A DNA stretch of 64,000 nt, taken from assembly GCA_963737405.1 (NCBI GenBank), contig CAVTSL010000011.1:186001-250000 (forward strand), read 5' to 3'. The notes beneath the pieces were generated by a model. That model did not search any database. It saw only the letters and a list, made by a program, of their open reading frames with translations, and was not told where the DNA came from. Position 1 is the stretch's first letter, and every line of letters starts with the position of its first letter. Shown here piece by piece: positions 1 to 9,756 of this stretch. A program made the translations under genes and the position numbers. The DNA is from JACCTU01 sp963737405. Lineage in GTDB: Bacteria; Actinomycetota; Thermoleophilia; Gaiellales; Gaiellaceae.

Positions 1-143
1 AGCCCGTAAGGGCGAGCACCGGCCTCGCTCTCGAGCGGGGACTCCGGGTCTTCCGACTCAGTGCCGTGGGGAGTCAGGTGCATCTCCTTCGTTGGCAGAA
101 GCGAGTCTAGTAGCCTCGTGATGGCTGTTACAAGCTCGCCGAG

Positions 144-3100
144 CTACGCGACGAGCAGCCCCCCGACCTCGCTCAGGTACGCGTTCGCCTCGACCTCGCG
201 GTAGAACGCGAGTGCCGGTCCGAGTTCGACGCGGGCCTCGTCTGCACGGCCGGACTTGAGCAGCCGCCGCGCTGCGTACACGTGAGCTTGGGCTTCGTCC
301 GGCCTCGACCCGATCCTCGCGAAGAGCTCCGAAGCCCGTTCGAACTCCGAGGTCGAGAACGCGACCGCCGCGTAGAGCCATGTCGTCTTCGCTACAACGC
401 CCTCGACCGCGTCCGCGAGCTCGTTCACTCGACCGATCAGCTCGAGTGCGACGGCCACGTCGACTATCCAGGCCGACGCCGGGACGACGTTCAGCCTCGG
501 TCTCCAGAGCGCAAGGAGCTCGTCGGCAGTCTCCGCTGCGGCCTCCGGTTCATCGGTCGCCGCGAGTACCCGGGCGCGAAACGCGAGCGCCGGGAAGAGC
601 ATCTGCGGCTCGTTCGACGCGCGGGCCTGCCGCAGGGCGATGACGGAGTCCTCGAGGGCGCCTTCGACGTCACCCCGGCCGAGCCGTATTCGCCCGCGCA
701 TGTGGCGGCAGTAGCTCTCCATGAAGTGCGGCGCGGCCTCGACCTCGCGCAAGAAGGCGTCGGCAAGGGACAAGCCGTCCTGCCATTCCCCGGTCCAGTA
801 GTGCTCGGCGATTCGCTCGGCGGTCAACCAGCGGATGTAAGCCGAGTGGCCGAATCGCTCCGCGTGGAGACGAGCTCGATCCTGCAACGCAAATCCACGC
901 CTCAGATTCCCGAGCGTGTTCTCGAGCTCGGCGAGCATGCCGCACGCCTGAGCGCTGAGATACGAGTCGATCTCCTCGAGGATCGCGATGCTCCGCTCGA
1001 CATCGCGGCGTCCTTCCGAATCCCCAGACAGCCCGCGGGACATCCCGATCGTGTAGAGCGCGCGTGCCTGGAGCTCCCGCAGGCCGAGTGCCTCGGCGTC
1101 GCGAAGCGCCTCGTTCGCGAGACGGATCGCCTCGTCGTGCTCGGCAGACATGTTGAGGAGCTGGCTGAGATCGGCCAGCACCTCGACTCTCGCGCGCGAG
1201 GGGCCAAGGCCCTCCACGAGCTCACGCGCGCGATTCGCATGCTCGAAGACACGCTCTTGAGGCTCGCCGTGCGCGTGGGCGATCCCGGTGAGAAAGGTCT
1301 CCGCCTCGGCCGCCGTCTCCCGGTCGCCGAGCTCCAGCAGACCCTGCTTCGCCTCCTCCAGGACATCCGCTCCCTCGGCGTCGGCATAGAACAGCGCTTG
1401 GCCGAGGCGGAAGAGCAGCAGCGGCCGCTCGGGATCGTCCTCCGGCCAAAGGTCGAGTGCCGCGCGAAAGTACCGAGCCGCCGCCGAAACCGAGTGAAGC
1501 GAGAGCGCCCGTTCGCCTGCATTGCGAAGCGACATGCGCGCGCGTTCCGTCAGCTCGGCCGTCGCGGTGCCGGCCGCACGACCGAGCTGGAACGCGGCCC
1601 GGTAGTGATGGGCGAGCATTTCCGCTCGGTCGGCCGCACGATCCGGGCTCAGCGACTCGAGCCATTCAGCGGTCCGGCGATGGGACTCGCTCCTCCGCGC
1701 GCGTGGGATCTGCCCGTATGCGACGTCGCGGACAAGCACGTGGCGAAACCGGTACTCGCTCTCGCGTGCGACCGAGGACGGGCGTTCGCGGGTGAAGAAC
1801 TCCTTCTGCTCGAGCTCGCGGAGATGCCCCTCCACAGCGCGCCGGGAGCGTCCGCCGATGGCGGCGAGCGCGCCCGGCCAGACGATGCGGCCGACGACCG
1901 CGGCGTCGTGGATCAAGGCCTTGTCCTCCGTGGAGAGCGCGTCGAGCCGCGCGGTGATGACCGCCTGGACCGACTCGGGCATTACGAGTGCGACCTCTGT
2001 CTGGGTCACCCCGCTTCCGTCGCGCGCGCGGTCCTGCAGCATCCGCGCGAACTCGACGGCGTACAGAGGGTTTCCGGATGCGGCCCCGACGATGGCCTCT
2101 ACGGTCGCCTCCGGAACCACCTCGTCGGCGAGGACGTTGACGAGGTCTGCGGTCTCCTGGTCGGACAACGGCGAGAGCAAGATCGTCTCGGCGCTTGGTC
2201 CTGTGCCCCAATCCGGCCGATGGGCGAGGAGCTCCGGCCGTGCCGTGGCCAGGATCAACAGCGGTGAGCTTCGCACCCACTCGAGCATGTGTTCGATGAA
2301 GTCCAATAGGCCGTCGTCGGCCCAGTGCAGGTCTTCGAACACGAGCACGAGCGATCGCTGCGCCGCGAGCGCTTCGATGAAGCGGCGCCATGTCGCAAAG
2401 TTCGCGTCCCGCTGATCTCCCTGGCCGTCGTCGGCTCCGCCGAGACCGACGAGCGGTCGCAGGTTCGCGACGATCCGCGCCCGCTCGGCCGGATCGGAGA
2501 CGAGGTCTTCCACCGCCCGTTCGAGTTTCATCGCCGCCGCCGCGGCTCCGTCGTTCTCGAGGATCCCGGCCTGTGCTTTGACGATCTCTCCGAGCTCGGA
2601 GAAGGTTGAGCCGCCGCCGAAGAGCGAAGAGCGCCCTTGGCGCCAGTTGACCAGCCGATCGGGACTGTGCTCGATCCGACGGAAGAGCTCGAAGAGGAGT
2701 CGGCTCTTCCCGATCCCCGGCTCACCGACGAGCGTGAGGAGCTGCGGTGCGCGACGCTCCTCTGCTCGGTCGAGTGTCTGGAGCAAGAGCGAGACCTCGT
2801 CGGTGCGGTCGATGAGCGGGCCGTCTTCCCCCTGTGTGAGGTCGAGGCCGCGACGTGCGCGCGCAGCAAGCGCCTGCCAGACGACAACAGGCTTTTCCTT
2901 TCCCTTCGCGCTGATCGGCTCGACTTCCGCGTACTCGATCACGCGATTCGTCACGCGGTAGGTCGTGTCGTCGACGAGGATCGAATCCGTAGGCGCCGCG
3001 GACTGGATCCTGAATGCAGTGTTCATGACGTCGCCCCAGGCCATCCCTTCGCCCTCGATCGGCTTCGCCCCGGGCTCGACCATTGCCTCGCCCGTCGCCA

Positions 3101-3503
3101 GCCCGAGTCGGATGTGGAGGTCGAGGCCCGGAGTCTCCTCGTTGAGATCGGCGACAGCGTCGCGAATCGCGAGCGCGGCGCGAACGGCGCGCTCGGCATC
3201 GTCTCCGTGCGCCCGAGGGGCGCCGAACAGAGCGAAGACCGCGTCACCGATGAACTTCTCGACCGTTCCACCGAGGCGCTCGAGCTCTTTACGCGCCTTC
3301 GCGTAGTACGGACTCAGCAGCCGGTGTACATCTTCCGGATCGAGGACCGCCGCCCGCTGCGTGAAGCCGGCGACATCGCAGAAGAACACGGTGACAAGCT
3401 TCCGCTCGTCCTCGCGACCGACCGGTTCGGCGAGCAGCGCGCCGCACCCGCCGCAGTGTCGGAACCCGGCGGGGCTCACAAAGCCGCATTGCTGACAGAC
3501 CAT
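144..3503 (-). CDS. Adenylate/guanylate cyclase - AAA ATPase - TPR regulator
   Basis: Multidomain signalling protein of 1119 residues. It begins with a short zinc ribbon (two CxxC pairs within residues 3-20). A class III nucleotide cyclase domain follows (about 33-210) with metal-binding FFCDVAGFT and the GDAVFALFG loop. Next is a STAND-like AAA ATPase (about 235-500) with Walker A GEPGIGKSR and Walker B LVFEDLHWAD. The C-terminal half is helical and TPR-like. Family knowledge: such proteins couple ligand or partner sensing by the repeats to cAMP synthesis or to transcriptional output; the actual stimulus is unknown. No signal peptide or membrane segment is visible, so it is cytosolic. It is transcribed divergently from the caspase-like gene at 3610. 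The frame is intact over its whole length. Confidence 0.9.
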   Translation of the reverse strand: MVCQQCGFVSPAGFRHCGGCGALLAEPVGREDERKLVTVFFCDVAGFTQRAAVLDPEDVHRLLSPYYAKARKELERLGGTVEKFIGDAVFALFGAPRAHGDDAERAVRAALAIRDAVADLNEETPGLDLHIRLGLATGEAMVEPGAKPIEGEGMAWGDVMNTAFRIQSAAPTDSILVDDTTYRVTNRVIEYAEVEPISAKGKEKPVVVWQALAARARRGLDLTQGEDGPLIDRTDEVSLLLQTLDRAEERRAPQLLTLVGEPGIGKSRLLFELFRRIEHSPDRLVNWRQGRSSLFGGGSTFSELGEIVKAQAGILENDGAAAAAMKLERAVEDLVSDPAERARIVANLRPLVGLGGADDGQGDQRDANFATWRRFIEALAAQRSLVLVFEDLHWADDGLLDFIEHMLEWVRSSPLLILATARPELLAHRPDWGTGPSAETILLSPLSDQETADLVNVLADEVVPEATVEAIVGAASGNPLYAVEFARMLQDRARDGSGVTQTEVALVMPESVQAVITARLDALSTEDKALIHDAAVVGRIVWPGALAAIGGRSRRAVEGHLRELEQKEFFTRERPSSVARESEYRFRHVLVRDVAYGQIPRARRSESHRRTAEWLESLSPDRAADRAEMLAHHYRAAFQLGRAAGTATAELTERARMSLRNAGERALSLHSVSAAARYFRAALDLWPEDDPERPLLLFRLGQALFYADAEGADVLEEAKQGLLELGDRETAAEAETFLTGIAHAHGEPQERVFEHANRARELVEGLGPSRARVEVLADLSQLLNMSAEHDEAIRLANEALRDAEALGLRELQARALYTIGMSRGLSGDSEGRRDVERSIAILEEIDSYLSAQACGMLAELENTLGNLRRGFALQDRARLHAERFGHSAYIRWLTAERIAEHYWTGEWQDGLSLADAFLREVEAAPHFMESYCRHMRGRIRLGRGDVEGALEDSVIALRQARASNEPQMLFPALAFRARVLAATDEPEAAAETADELLALWRPRLNVVPASAWIVDVAVALELIGRVNELADAVEGVVAKTTWLYAAVAFSTSEFERASELFARIGSRPDEAQAHVYAARRLLKSGRADEARVELGPALAFYREVEANAYLSEVGGLLVA

Positions 3504-3609
3504 CCCCAGACGGCATAAACCTCGGGTGCAGGCGTGTCAAGCACGGCAACACCATTGACGCGGCTCAATCAGGCTGTGACAGTTGGTTCCGTCTCCACGG
3601 AGGGATGCG

Positions 3610-4521
3610 TTGGCAATCAAGGCCGTCCTGGTCGGCGTCGACAGGTATGAGCGGTCAGACGTTCCCCGGCTCGGCGGCTGCGTCAACGACGTGGCGCTCG
3701 TTCGTCACATTCTCAAGAAGTACTTGGAAGTGCCGAACGACGACATCCGTATCGTCGTGAACGAGCGGGCAACGAAGGCGAACATCATGCATCGGCTCCG
3801 AACGCTGATCGATCAGTCGGAGGCCGGGGACGGGCTCGTCTTCTTCTTCTCCGGTCATGGGTCGCAGATCAGGGACCGCAATGGCGACGAGCTGACGGAC
3901 TCCCTGGACGAGATCATCTGTCCATACGACATGGACTGGGACCGCGGGACATACATCCTCGACGACGACCTCGACGCGCTGTTTGACCGGCTACGCGAGG
4001 ACGTTCTGCTCGAGGCGTTCTTCGACTGTTGCTTCTGGGGTGTCGATGAAGTCGACCGCGACCTGTCCCTCTCAGCTGGCCCGTCGAGGACGAACGTGAG
4101 GTTTCTCGCTCCTCCGCTCGACATCGCAGCCCGCACCGAGGGCGACGAGCGACAACTTGCCTACCACGCCCTCTCCGGATGCAGCTGCTTCAAAGACCAG
4201 AATGTCTTGTGGGCGGCGTCCCAGGAGGGGCAGCCGTCCTCCGAGGACTGGTTCGAGGGCCGGATTCACGGCGTCTTCACCTACTGGGGCTGCAACTTCA
4301 TTGAGTCGAGTTTTCAGAGCGGCAACGTGCGGAGCCGCGAGGAGTTGGTCGAGGAGTTGCGCGAGTTCGTCCGCCAGCTCGGGTACGCACAGCTCGCTCA
4401 GCTCTCAGCTCCCGGCGAGCTCGGTGAGATGGCACCGCTCGTACCACCGGCGCTGTGGGAGGCATGGGCCTCCGAAGCCCGCGCCGACGCGACCGCGGCG
4501 AACGCCGAGTGGTGGAACTAG
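3610..4521 (+). CDS. Caspase-like (C14/metacaspase) peptidase
   Basis: Single-domain caspase-fold protease of about 303 residues. The p20-like core starts at KAVLVGVDRYE. The catalytic His lies in FFFSGHGSQ (about H83) and the catalytic Cys in FFDCCFWG (about C141), where bacterial metacaspases usually have DSCHSG; both dyad residues are present, though Ser after the Cys is replaced by Trp. Metacaspases usually cleave after Arg or Lys, but the acidic S1 pocket was not verified. Start: I chose TTG at 3610 because GGAGGG (3599-3604) sits 5 nt upstream; an in-frame TTG at 3583 lacks such a site. No signal peptide. Divergent from the cyclase/ATPase gene; its stop overlaps the convergent ygfZ stop in a shared CTAG. 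Confidence 0.85.
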   Translation: MAIKAVLVGVDRYERSDVPRLGGCVNDVALVRHILKKYLEVPNDDIRIVVNERATKANIMHRLRTLIDQSEAGDGLVFFFSGHGSQIRDRNGDELTDSLDEIICPYDMDWDRGTYILDDDLDALFDRLREDVLLEAFFDCCFWGVDEVDRDLSLSAGPSRTNVRFLAPPLDIAARTEGDERQLAYHALSGCSCFKDQNVLWAASQEGQPSSEDWFEGRIHGVFTYWGCNFIESSFQSGNVRSREELVEELREFVRQLGYAQLAQLSAPGELGEMAPLVPPALWEAWASEARADATAANAEWWN

Positions 4522-5285
4522 GCCGCTAGCCAGGCGTCGGCACCGCCGACGCTCAGCACCGCATCGTCGGGGACCTCGCTGCGGACGTAACCGAGCGCGA
4601 TCCCGTCTGCGACGCTCGTGATGCGGCCGACGTTCTTCGAGCCGTAGACGATCTCCGTTTCCGGCGCCGCGGGAGCGGAGAGCTCGAGCACGCGGAGCCG
4701 CCGGTTGAGCTTGCCGCGGTAGTGCTGGCGCGCGATCGGCTCCTGTCCGGGATAGCAGCCCTTCGTGAAGGAGACCGCGCGCTCCGTGAGGCCCGCTTCG
4801 GCAGGCAGCACGCGGTCGTCGATCTCGCGGCCGAAGCGCGGCGTGCCGGCTTCGATCCGCATTCGCTCGAGCTCGTCGTCCGCGACTTGTTCCCCTTCGA
4901 CGTCGACGTCGAGCACCTCCCAGGCGTCTCGCCCGAACTCGTCGTTCGCGATCGCCCCGTCCGGGCGGGAGCCGAAGACGAGGGTCGACGTGTGCACTTC
5001 GAGCTCGATCTCGGCCTTTGCCGCGAAGCGCATGCGAACGAGCTCCGCACGCACGCGCTCGCCGAGCTCCGGCTCCGTCACCAGCAGGAAGTCGTCGTCC
5101 GCTCGGCGCAGCACGCGAAGCGGCGCGATGACGCGCGCCTTCGCCGTCAGCAGGAGCGCCTCGCAGCTGTCGCCGACCGCGAGCGCCTCGACGTCGTTCG
5201 AGACCATCCGCTGGAGGTAGTCCGCAGCGTCGGGACCCGCGACACGGACGAACGAGCGGGGGCGCGGCGCAGTCAGGATCGGCAC
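4518..5285 (-). CDS. ygfZ: YgfZ/GcvT-like folate-binding protein
   Basis: Protein of 255 residues of the YgfZ (COG0354) family, tetrahydrofolate-binding relatives of the glycine cleavage T-protein that help maintain certain iron-sulfur enzymes. The diagnostic K-G-C-Y-x-G-Q-E motif is present as TKGCYPGQEP, and the N-terminal RPRSFVRVAGPDAADYLQ segment matches the folate-binding start of the family. Start GTG at 5285 follows a -10 box TACACT by 7 nt, as expected for a leaderless mRNA; the open frame extends further upstream but that part runs antisense to the next gene. Neighbour on the other strand is a molybdopterin oxidoreductase, only 19 bp away. Confidence 0.88.
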   Translation of the reverse strand: MPILTAPRPRSFVRVAGPDAADYLQRMVSNDVEALAVGDSCEALLLTAKARVIAPLRVLRRADDDFLLVTEPELGERVRAELVRMRFAAKAEIELEVHTSTLVFGSRPDGAIANDEFGRDAWEVLDVDVEGEQVADDELERMRIEAGTPRFGREIDDRVLPAEAGLTERAVSFTKGCYPGQEPIARQHYRGKLNRRLRVLELSAPAAPETEIVYGSKNVGRITSVADGIALGYVRSEVPDDAVLSVGGADAWLAA

Positions 5286-5304
5286 CCTGGCTAGTGTAGG
5301 CCGC
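5286..5304. promoter_or_regulatory. Overlapping divergent -10 boxes for two leaderless genes
   Basis: The heptamer TAGTGTA at 5292-5298 reads as -10 TAGTGT on the plus strand (7 nt before GTG 5305) and as TACACT on the minus strand (7 nt before GTG 5285). Both distances fit transcription starting at the start codon. The 19-bp intergenic region leaves no room for a ribosome binding site for either gene. Inferred from spacing; start sites not measured. Confidence 0.65.
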
Positions 5305-5910
5305 GTGTTCAGGGGCAGAGCGGAGCGCAAGGTCGCGGACGCCGGGTACGACCCGGCGCGCCTTCCTCCCGGCCAGTACCTGACCGACAAGTGGCCGGTG
5401 CTCCACGCCGGCACGGTGCCCGACACCGACCTCGCGACGTGGGATTTCAAGGTCTTCGGCGAGGTCGAGAGCCCCGTCACGCTGTCGTGGGAGGAGTTCG
5501 ACGCGCTGCCGAGGTCGGAGAACGTGCAGGACATCCACTGCGTGACGAGGTGGAGCCGCTTCGACGCGAACTTCTCCGGCGTGCACTGGCGCGAGGTCGC
5601 GAAGCTCGTCCGGCCGAAGCCGAGCGCGCGCTTCGTCGTCGCGCATGCGGAGCAGGGCTTCACGTCGAACGTCCCGCTCGAGTTCCTCGAGGACGACCTC
5701 GCGCTCCTCGCGACGGAGGCCGACGGGGAGCCGCTCACGCCCGAGCACGGCTGGCCGCTCCGACTCGTCATCCCCGGCAAGTACTTCTGGAAGAGCGCGA
5801 AGTGGCTCCGCGGGATCGAGCTCCGCGCGACGGACGAGCCGGGCTTCTGGGAGCGCTACGGGTACCACAACGACGCCGACCCCTGGCGCGAAGAGCGGTA
5901 CGGCTTCTAG
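5305..5910 (+). CDS. Sulfite oxidase-like molybdopterin oxidoreductase
   Basis: Protein of 201 residues of the oxidoreductase molybdopterin-binding (sulfite oxidase/MsrP-like, COG2041) family. The molybdenum-ligating Cys is in QDIHCVTRWSRFD, and the C-terminal part keeps WPLRLVIPGKYFWKSAKWLRGIEL, typical of small actinobacterial members. No heme, dimerisation or twin-arginine region is seen, so it is probably a cytosolic single-domain enzyme with unknown substrate. GTG start is set by a leaderless -10 box. The family uses molybdopterin cofactor; no cofactor genes lie nearby. Confidence 0.85.
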   Translation: MFRGRAERKVADAGYDPARLPPGQYLTDKWPVLHAGTVPDTDLATWDFKVFGEVESPVTLSWEEFDALPRSENVQDIHCVTRWSRFDANFSGVHWREVAKLVRPKPSARFVVAHAEQGFTSNVPLEFLEDDLALLATEADGEPLTPEHGWPLRLVIPGKYFWKSAKWLRGIELRATDEPGFWERYGYHNDADPWREERYGF

Positions 5911-5998
5911 CGGGTCGCTCGCATACGCGCGCGGATGTTTGCGTCCGTCGGGTCGCGGGAGTAGACGCAGGACGGGAAAGCAACAAAGGGGGAGAGGC

Positions 5999-7930
5999 AT
6001 GAAGCACCTCATGCTGGCGGTTGCCGCGTTCGGCGCCGCCGCGATGTTCGCTTCGGTTGCGACAGCGGACGTCAAGATCACCGACCGCACGTACGTGCGC
6101 CACGACGGCGGAACGGACGTGACGATCGCGTCCTGCAACGACGACTCGCCCGGCGTCGCCGCAGGAGGGGAGCGGCAGCAGAACGAGCCGACCGCGGCGA
6201 TCGACCCGATGGCCAACACGCGCATGACCGCGGGCGCGAACGACTACTGCTCCGTGCCGACGACGACCGATGCGTACGGCGGCTTCTACTGGAGCACCGA
6301 CGGCGGTGCGAGCTGGACGGACAGCTTGCTGCCGGGGTATCCGACCGACACCTCGGCCGAGGGGAGCAACTGCGACATCAGCCCGCAGCACTGCCTCGTG
6401 ATCAACACCGGCGACCCGGTGCAGGCATTCGACCGCTTCGGTCACGTGTTCTACGGCGTGATCGGCTTCAACCGGACGAAGCCGGCGAGCGGCTCGATCC
6501 TCGCGGCCCGCTACGACTGGCCGATGCCGTCGACGGTGCCGGACTACCGCTGGACGGCGCTCGTCGCGCGAGGCACGCCGACGCCGATCTTCAAGGGCCA
6601 CTTCAACGACAAGATCGAGCTCGAGGTCGACCGCGGCGTGAACAGCCCGTATGCGGGCGACGCGTCGCGACCGTGGGGGAACGTGTACATCTGCTGGGCC
6701 CGCTTCACCGCGAGCGGTCCGAACAACGGCGTGTTCTTCAGCCGCTCGACCGACGGCGGCCGGACGTACAGCAACCCGACGAAGATCTCCGACGGCGTGC
6801 ACGGCAGCCAGTTCTGCGACATCGCCGTGACGTCGAACGGGACGGTCTACGTCGCGTGGCGGCAGTTCGCGTTCCAGCAGCAGCAGTCGGACGCCGTCGT
6901 GATCGCGAAGTCGACCGACGGCGGCGCGAAGTTCGACAAGCCGCGCGAGGTCGCGCAGTTCATCCCGTTCGACAACTCCGACATCGTCGGGAGCCCGGAG
7001 CGCGGCGATGCGGAGCACGAGGCGTGCCTCGCCGGCGACCTGCCCGAGCCCGAGGCGTGCGCCGCGAAGGAGAAGGGCGGCGCGCCGAGACCGCAGAGCC
7101 CGGCGCGCGCGACTGCGGCGACGGGCCGTTCGTGTGCGAGTCGGGCTACGTCTTCTTCCGGCAGGACAGCCAGTCGCGAATCGCGGCCGACCCGACCGAC
7201 ACCGCCGCCCGCAGGCGGCGTACATCGTCTTCAACGCGAGCGTGCCGGGGAGCCTGACGCCGACGGGCACGAGCTACGGCACGATCGAAGAGGGCGTCGG
7301 CAGCCAGGGGCAGGTCTACTTCCTGCGGACGCTCGACGGGTCGAACTGGTCGAGCGCCGGCGCGCATCACGCCGGCGCAGGCGAAGGGACATCAGTTCTT
7401 CCCCGACATCGACGCGAACGCCGGCCGGTTGCACGTCGTCTGGCAGGACAGCCGGAACGACAACCCGCTCGGCCCGCCGACGACGCCGAGCGGCGGCGAC
7501 TTCCGGACGGTTCCGATCTCGAACCGCTGGGTGTCGAGCAACCCGCCGGGGGCGGTCTCGACCGGCACCGGCGTCGGCGTGCAGTCGTTCTACGCGCGCT
7601 CGACGAACGCCGGGGACGAGCTGGACCGAGATGCTCGCGTCGTCGGTCGGGCAGATGCCGTCGTACGAGCAGTTCGGCGGGCGCGACGACCCGTTCTTCG
7701 GCGACTACAACTACATCTCCGCGGTCGGCGACCGGGTGCTGATGAACTGGACCGACCAGCGCGAGACGGTTCCGGGAACGGACCCGCGCTACACGAACGG
7801 CGACGGCACGGACGGCTTCGACGTCCTCCAGTGCCGCGCGGCGAACCCCGACGGCACCTTCGGCGCGGACACCTGCCCGAATGCCGGCGGCCTCGACGAG
7901 AACATCTTCGGGGTGGTCTTCACGGGGTAA
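5999..7930 (+). pseudogene. Secreted BNR/sialidase-like repeat protein, four frameshifts
   Basis: Starts with ATG at 5999 after an AAAGGGGGAG ribosome site. A signal peptide (MKHLMLAVAAFGAAAMFASVATA) precedes a beta-propeller-like domain with Asp-box repeats STDGGASW, STDGGRTY and STDGGAKF. Homology-like sequence continues to the stop at 7930 but changes frame four times, near 7085, 7205, 7385 and 7615, with net zero shift. Read across frames it would be about 640 residues, ending in FGGRDDPFFGDYNYISAVGDR and NIFGVVFTG. Probably an extracellular sialidase-fold protein of unknown ligand. Either a recent pseudogene or a gene hit by assembly indels; the same problem in housekeeping genes favours the latter. 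Confidence 0.75.
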
Positions 7931-8010
7931 GTCGCAAATCACTCGAACGGGGTAGGGAGGGTTTTGCCTAGGCGCCGATACCTGGGTTGACCCACCTCCC
8001 CCACCCCTCG

Positions 8011-8044
8011 AAGAGACCGGCCCCCTCGCCGGTCTCTTTGCTTT
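8011..8044 (+). terminator. Intrinsic terminator after the BNR gene
   Basis: Stem AAGAGACCGG / CCGGTCTCTT closing a C-rich loop, followed by TTTGCTTTT on the plus strand. It lies 80 bp past the BNR gene stop. Confidence 0.8.
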
Positions 8045-8056
8045 TCAGGGGATGAA

Positions 8057-8083
8057 AAAGGGCCGGCTCGCGCCGGCCCTTTC
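8057..8083 (-). terminator. Intrinsic terminator of groESL
   Basis: Perfect stem AAAGGGCCGGC / GCCGGCCCTTT with a TCGC loop. On the minus strand it is followed by a T run, 25 bp past the groEL stop. Confidence 0.85.
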
Positions 8084-8107
8084 CCGTTCCTGCGGAGCGC
8101 GGGGCTC

Positions 8108-9736
8108 CTACATCATCCCGCCCATGTCGCCCATGCCGCCGGGCATGCCCGCGGCTCCGGCCTTCTCGGGCGCCTCGGCGACGATCGCCTCGGTGGTGAG
8201 GATGTTCTTGGCGATCGACGCCGCGTTCTGCAGCGCCGAACGGGTCACCATCGTCGGATCGATGATCCCGGACTTGACGAGGTCCTCGATCTGGCCCGTG
8301 ACCACGTTCAGGCCCTCGCCCGGCTTGGCCGAACGGATCTTGTCGACGACGACCGAGCCCTCCATGCCCGCATTCTCGGCGAGCTGCCGAACGGGCTCCT
8401 GGAGAGCTCGGACGATGATCTGCGCGCCCGTCCGCTCGTCATCCTCGAGCTCGTCGGCCTTGATCGCGTCGACGGCGTTCAGGAGTGCGACGCCGCCACC
8501 CGGGCCGATGCCCTCTTCGAGAGCGGCCTTCGTGGCCTGCAGGGCGTCCTCGACGCGATGCTTCTTCTCCTTCATCTCCGTCTCGGTCGCAGCTCCGACC
8601 TTGACGACCGCGACGCCGCCGGCGAGCTTCGCCAGCCGCTCCTGCAGCTTTTCGCGGTCGAAGTCGGAGTCGGTGTCGTCGACCTCGGCCTTCAGCTGCT
8701 TGATCCGGCCCTTGATCGCCTCCGGGTCGCCGGCCCCGTCGATGATCGTGGTCGAGTCCTTGTCGATCACGACCTTGCGTGCCCTGCCGAGCTGGTCCAG
8801 CTTTGTATTCTCGAGCTTCAGACCCAACTCCTCGGTGATCACCTCGCCGCCCGCGAGGATCGCGATGTCCTCGAGCATGCGCTTGCGGCGGTCACCGAAG
8901 CCCGGAGCCTTCACCGCGACGGCCTGGAACGTGCCGCGCAGCTTGTTGACGACGATCGTCGCGAGCGCTTCGCCCTCGACGTCCTCCGCCACGATCAGCA
9001 GCGGACGACCCGCCTGGATCACCGCTTCGAGCACCGGGAGGAGATCCTTGACCGCGCCGATCTTCTGGTTCGCGATCAGGATGTACGGGTCCTCGAGCAC
9101 GGCCTCCATGCGCTCGGCGTCGGTGATCATGTACGGCGACAGGTAGCCCTTGTCGAACTGCATGCCCTCCGTGAACTCGAGCTCGAGGCCGAATGTCTGG
9201 CCCTCCTCGACGTTCACTACGCCGTCCTTGCCGACCTTCTCGATCGCGTCGGCGATCACGTCGCCGATCTCACGCTCACGCGAGACGACCGCGCCGACCC
9301 GGGCGATGTCTTCCTTGCCCGAGACTTCCTTCGACTGCGACTTCAGGTGCTCGACGACTTGGTCGACAGCGCTCTCGATCCCGCGCTTGAGACCCATCGG
9401 GTTCGCTCCCGCGGCAACGTTCTTCAGACCCTCGCGAACGATCGCCTGAGCGAGGACGGTCGCGGTCGTCGTGCCGTCGCCGGCGACGTCGTTCGTCGAC
9501 GTGGCGACCTCGCGCACGAGCTGCGCCCCCTGGTTCTCGAACACGTCCTCGAGTTCGATCTCACGTGCGATCGTGACGCCGTCGTTGGTGATCGTCGGAG
9601 CGCCGAACTTCTTGTCCAGCACCACGTACCGACCCTTCGGGCCAAGTGTGACCTTGACCGCATCGGCGAGGATGTTGACGCCGCGCTCGAGCGCGCGCCG
9701 CGCATCCTCGTTGAACTTCAACTCCTTGTGAGCCAT
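8108..9736 (-). CDS. groL: Chaperonin GroEL (Hsp60)
   Basis: 542-residue chaperonin of usual length; ATP-driven folding cage that works with GroES in the cytosol. Recognisable segments are AHKELKFNEDARRALERGVN at the N-terminus, LGPKGRYVVLDKKFG, the nucleotide-binding AGDGTTTATVLAQ, and the Gly/Met-rich tail ending GGMGDMGGMM. It follows groES by 20 bp on the same strand, so one heat-shock operon under the CIRCE element upstream of groES. A terminator follows. Actinobacteria often carry a second groEL elsewhere; that cannot be judged here. Confidence 0.98.
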   Translation of the reverse strand: MAHKELKFNEDARRALERGVNILADAVKVTLGPKGRYVVLDKKFGAPTITNDGVTIAREIELEDVFENQGAQLVREVATSTNDVAGDGTTTATVLAQAIVREGLKNVAAGANPMGLKRGIESAVDQVVEHLKSQSKEVSGKEDIARVGAVVSREREIGDVIADAIEKVGKDGVVNVEEGQTFGLELEFTEGMQFDKGYLSPYMITDAERMEAVLEDPYILIANQKIGAVKDLLPVLEAVIQAGRPLLIVAEDVEGEALATIVVNKLRGTFQAVAVKAPGFGDRRKRMLEDIAILAGGEVITEELGLKLENTKLDQLGRARKVVIDKDSTTIIDGAGDPEAIKGRIKQLKAEVDDTDSDFDREKLQERLAKLAGGVAVVKVGAATETEMKEKKHRVEDALQATKAALEEGIGPGGGVALLNAVDAIKADELEDDERTGAQIIVRALQEPVRQLAENAGMEGSVVVDKIRSAKPGEGLNVVTGQIEDLVKSGIIDPTMVTRSALQNAASIAKNILTTEAIVAEAPEKAGAAGMPGGMGDMGGMM

Positions 9737-9756
9737 TCGATCCTTTCCCTCCCTAC

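Noticed and set aside
1..143. GACTC...GAGTC inverted repeat near the window start
   Set aside because: Only five paired bases; no clear terminator or operator. The stretch otherwise shows nothing.
282..2267. Long plus-strand frame opposite the first cyclase gene
   Set aside because: No domain-like sequence; antisense of a gene with clear motifs.
3555..3583. TTGACG ... GACAGT as a promoter of the caspase gene
   Set aside because: The -35 is good and the spacer 17 nt, but the -10 does not match TANNNT; left unassigned.
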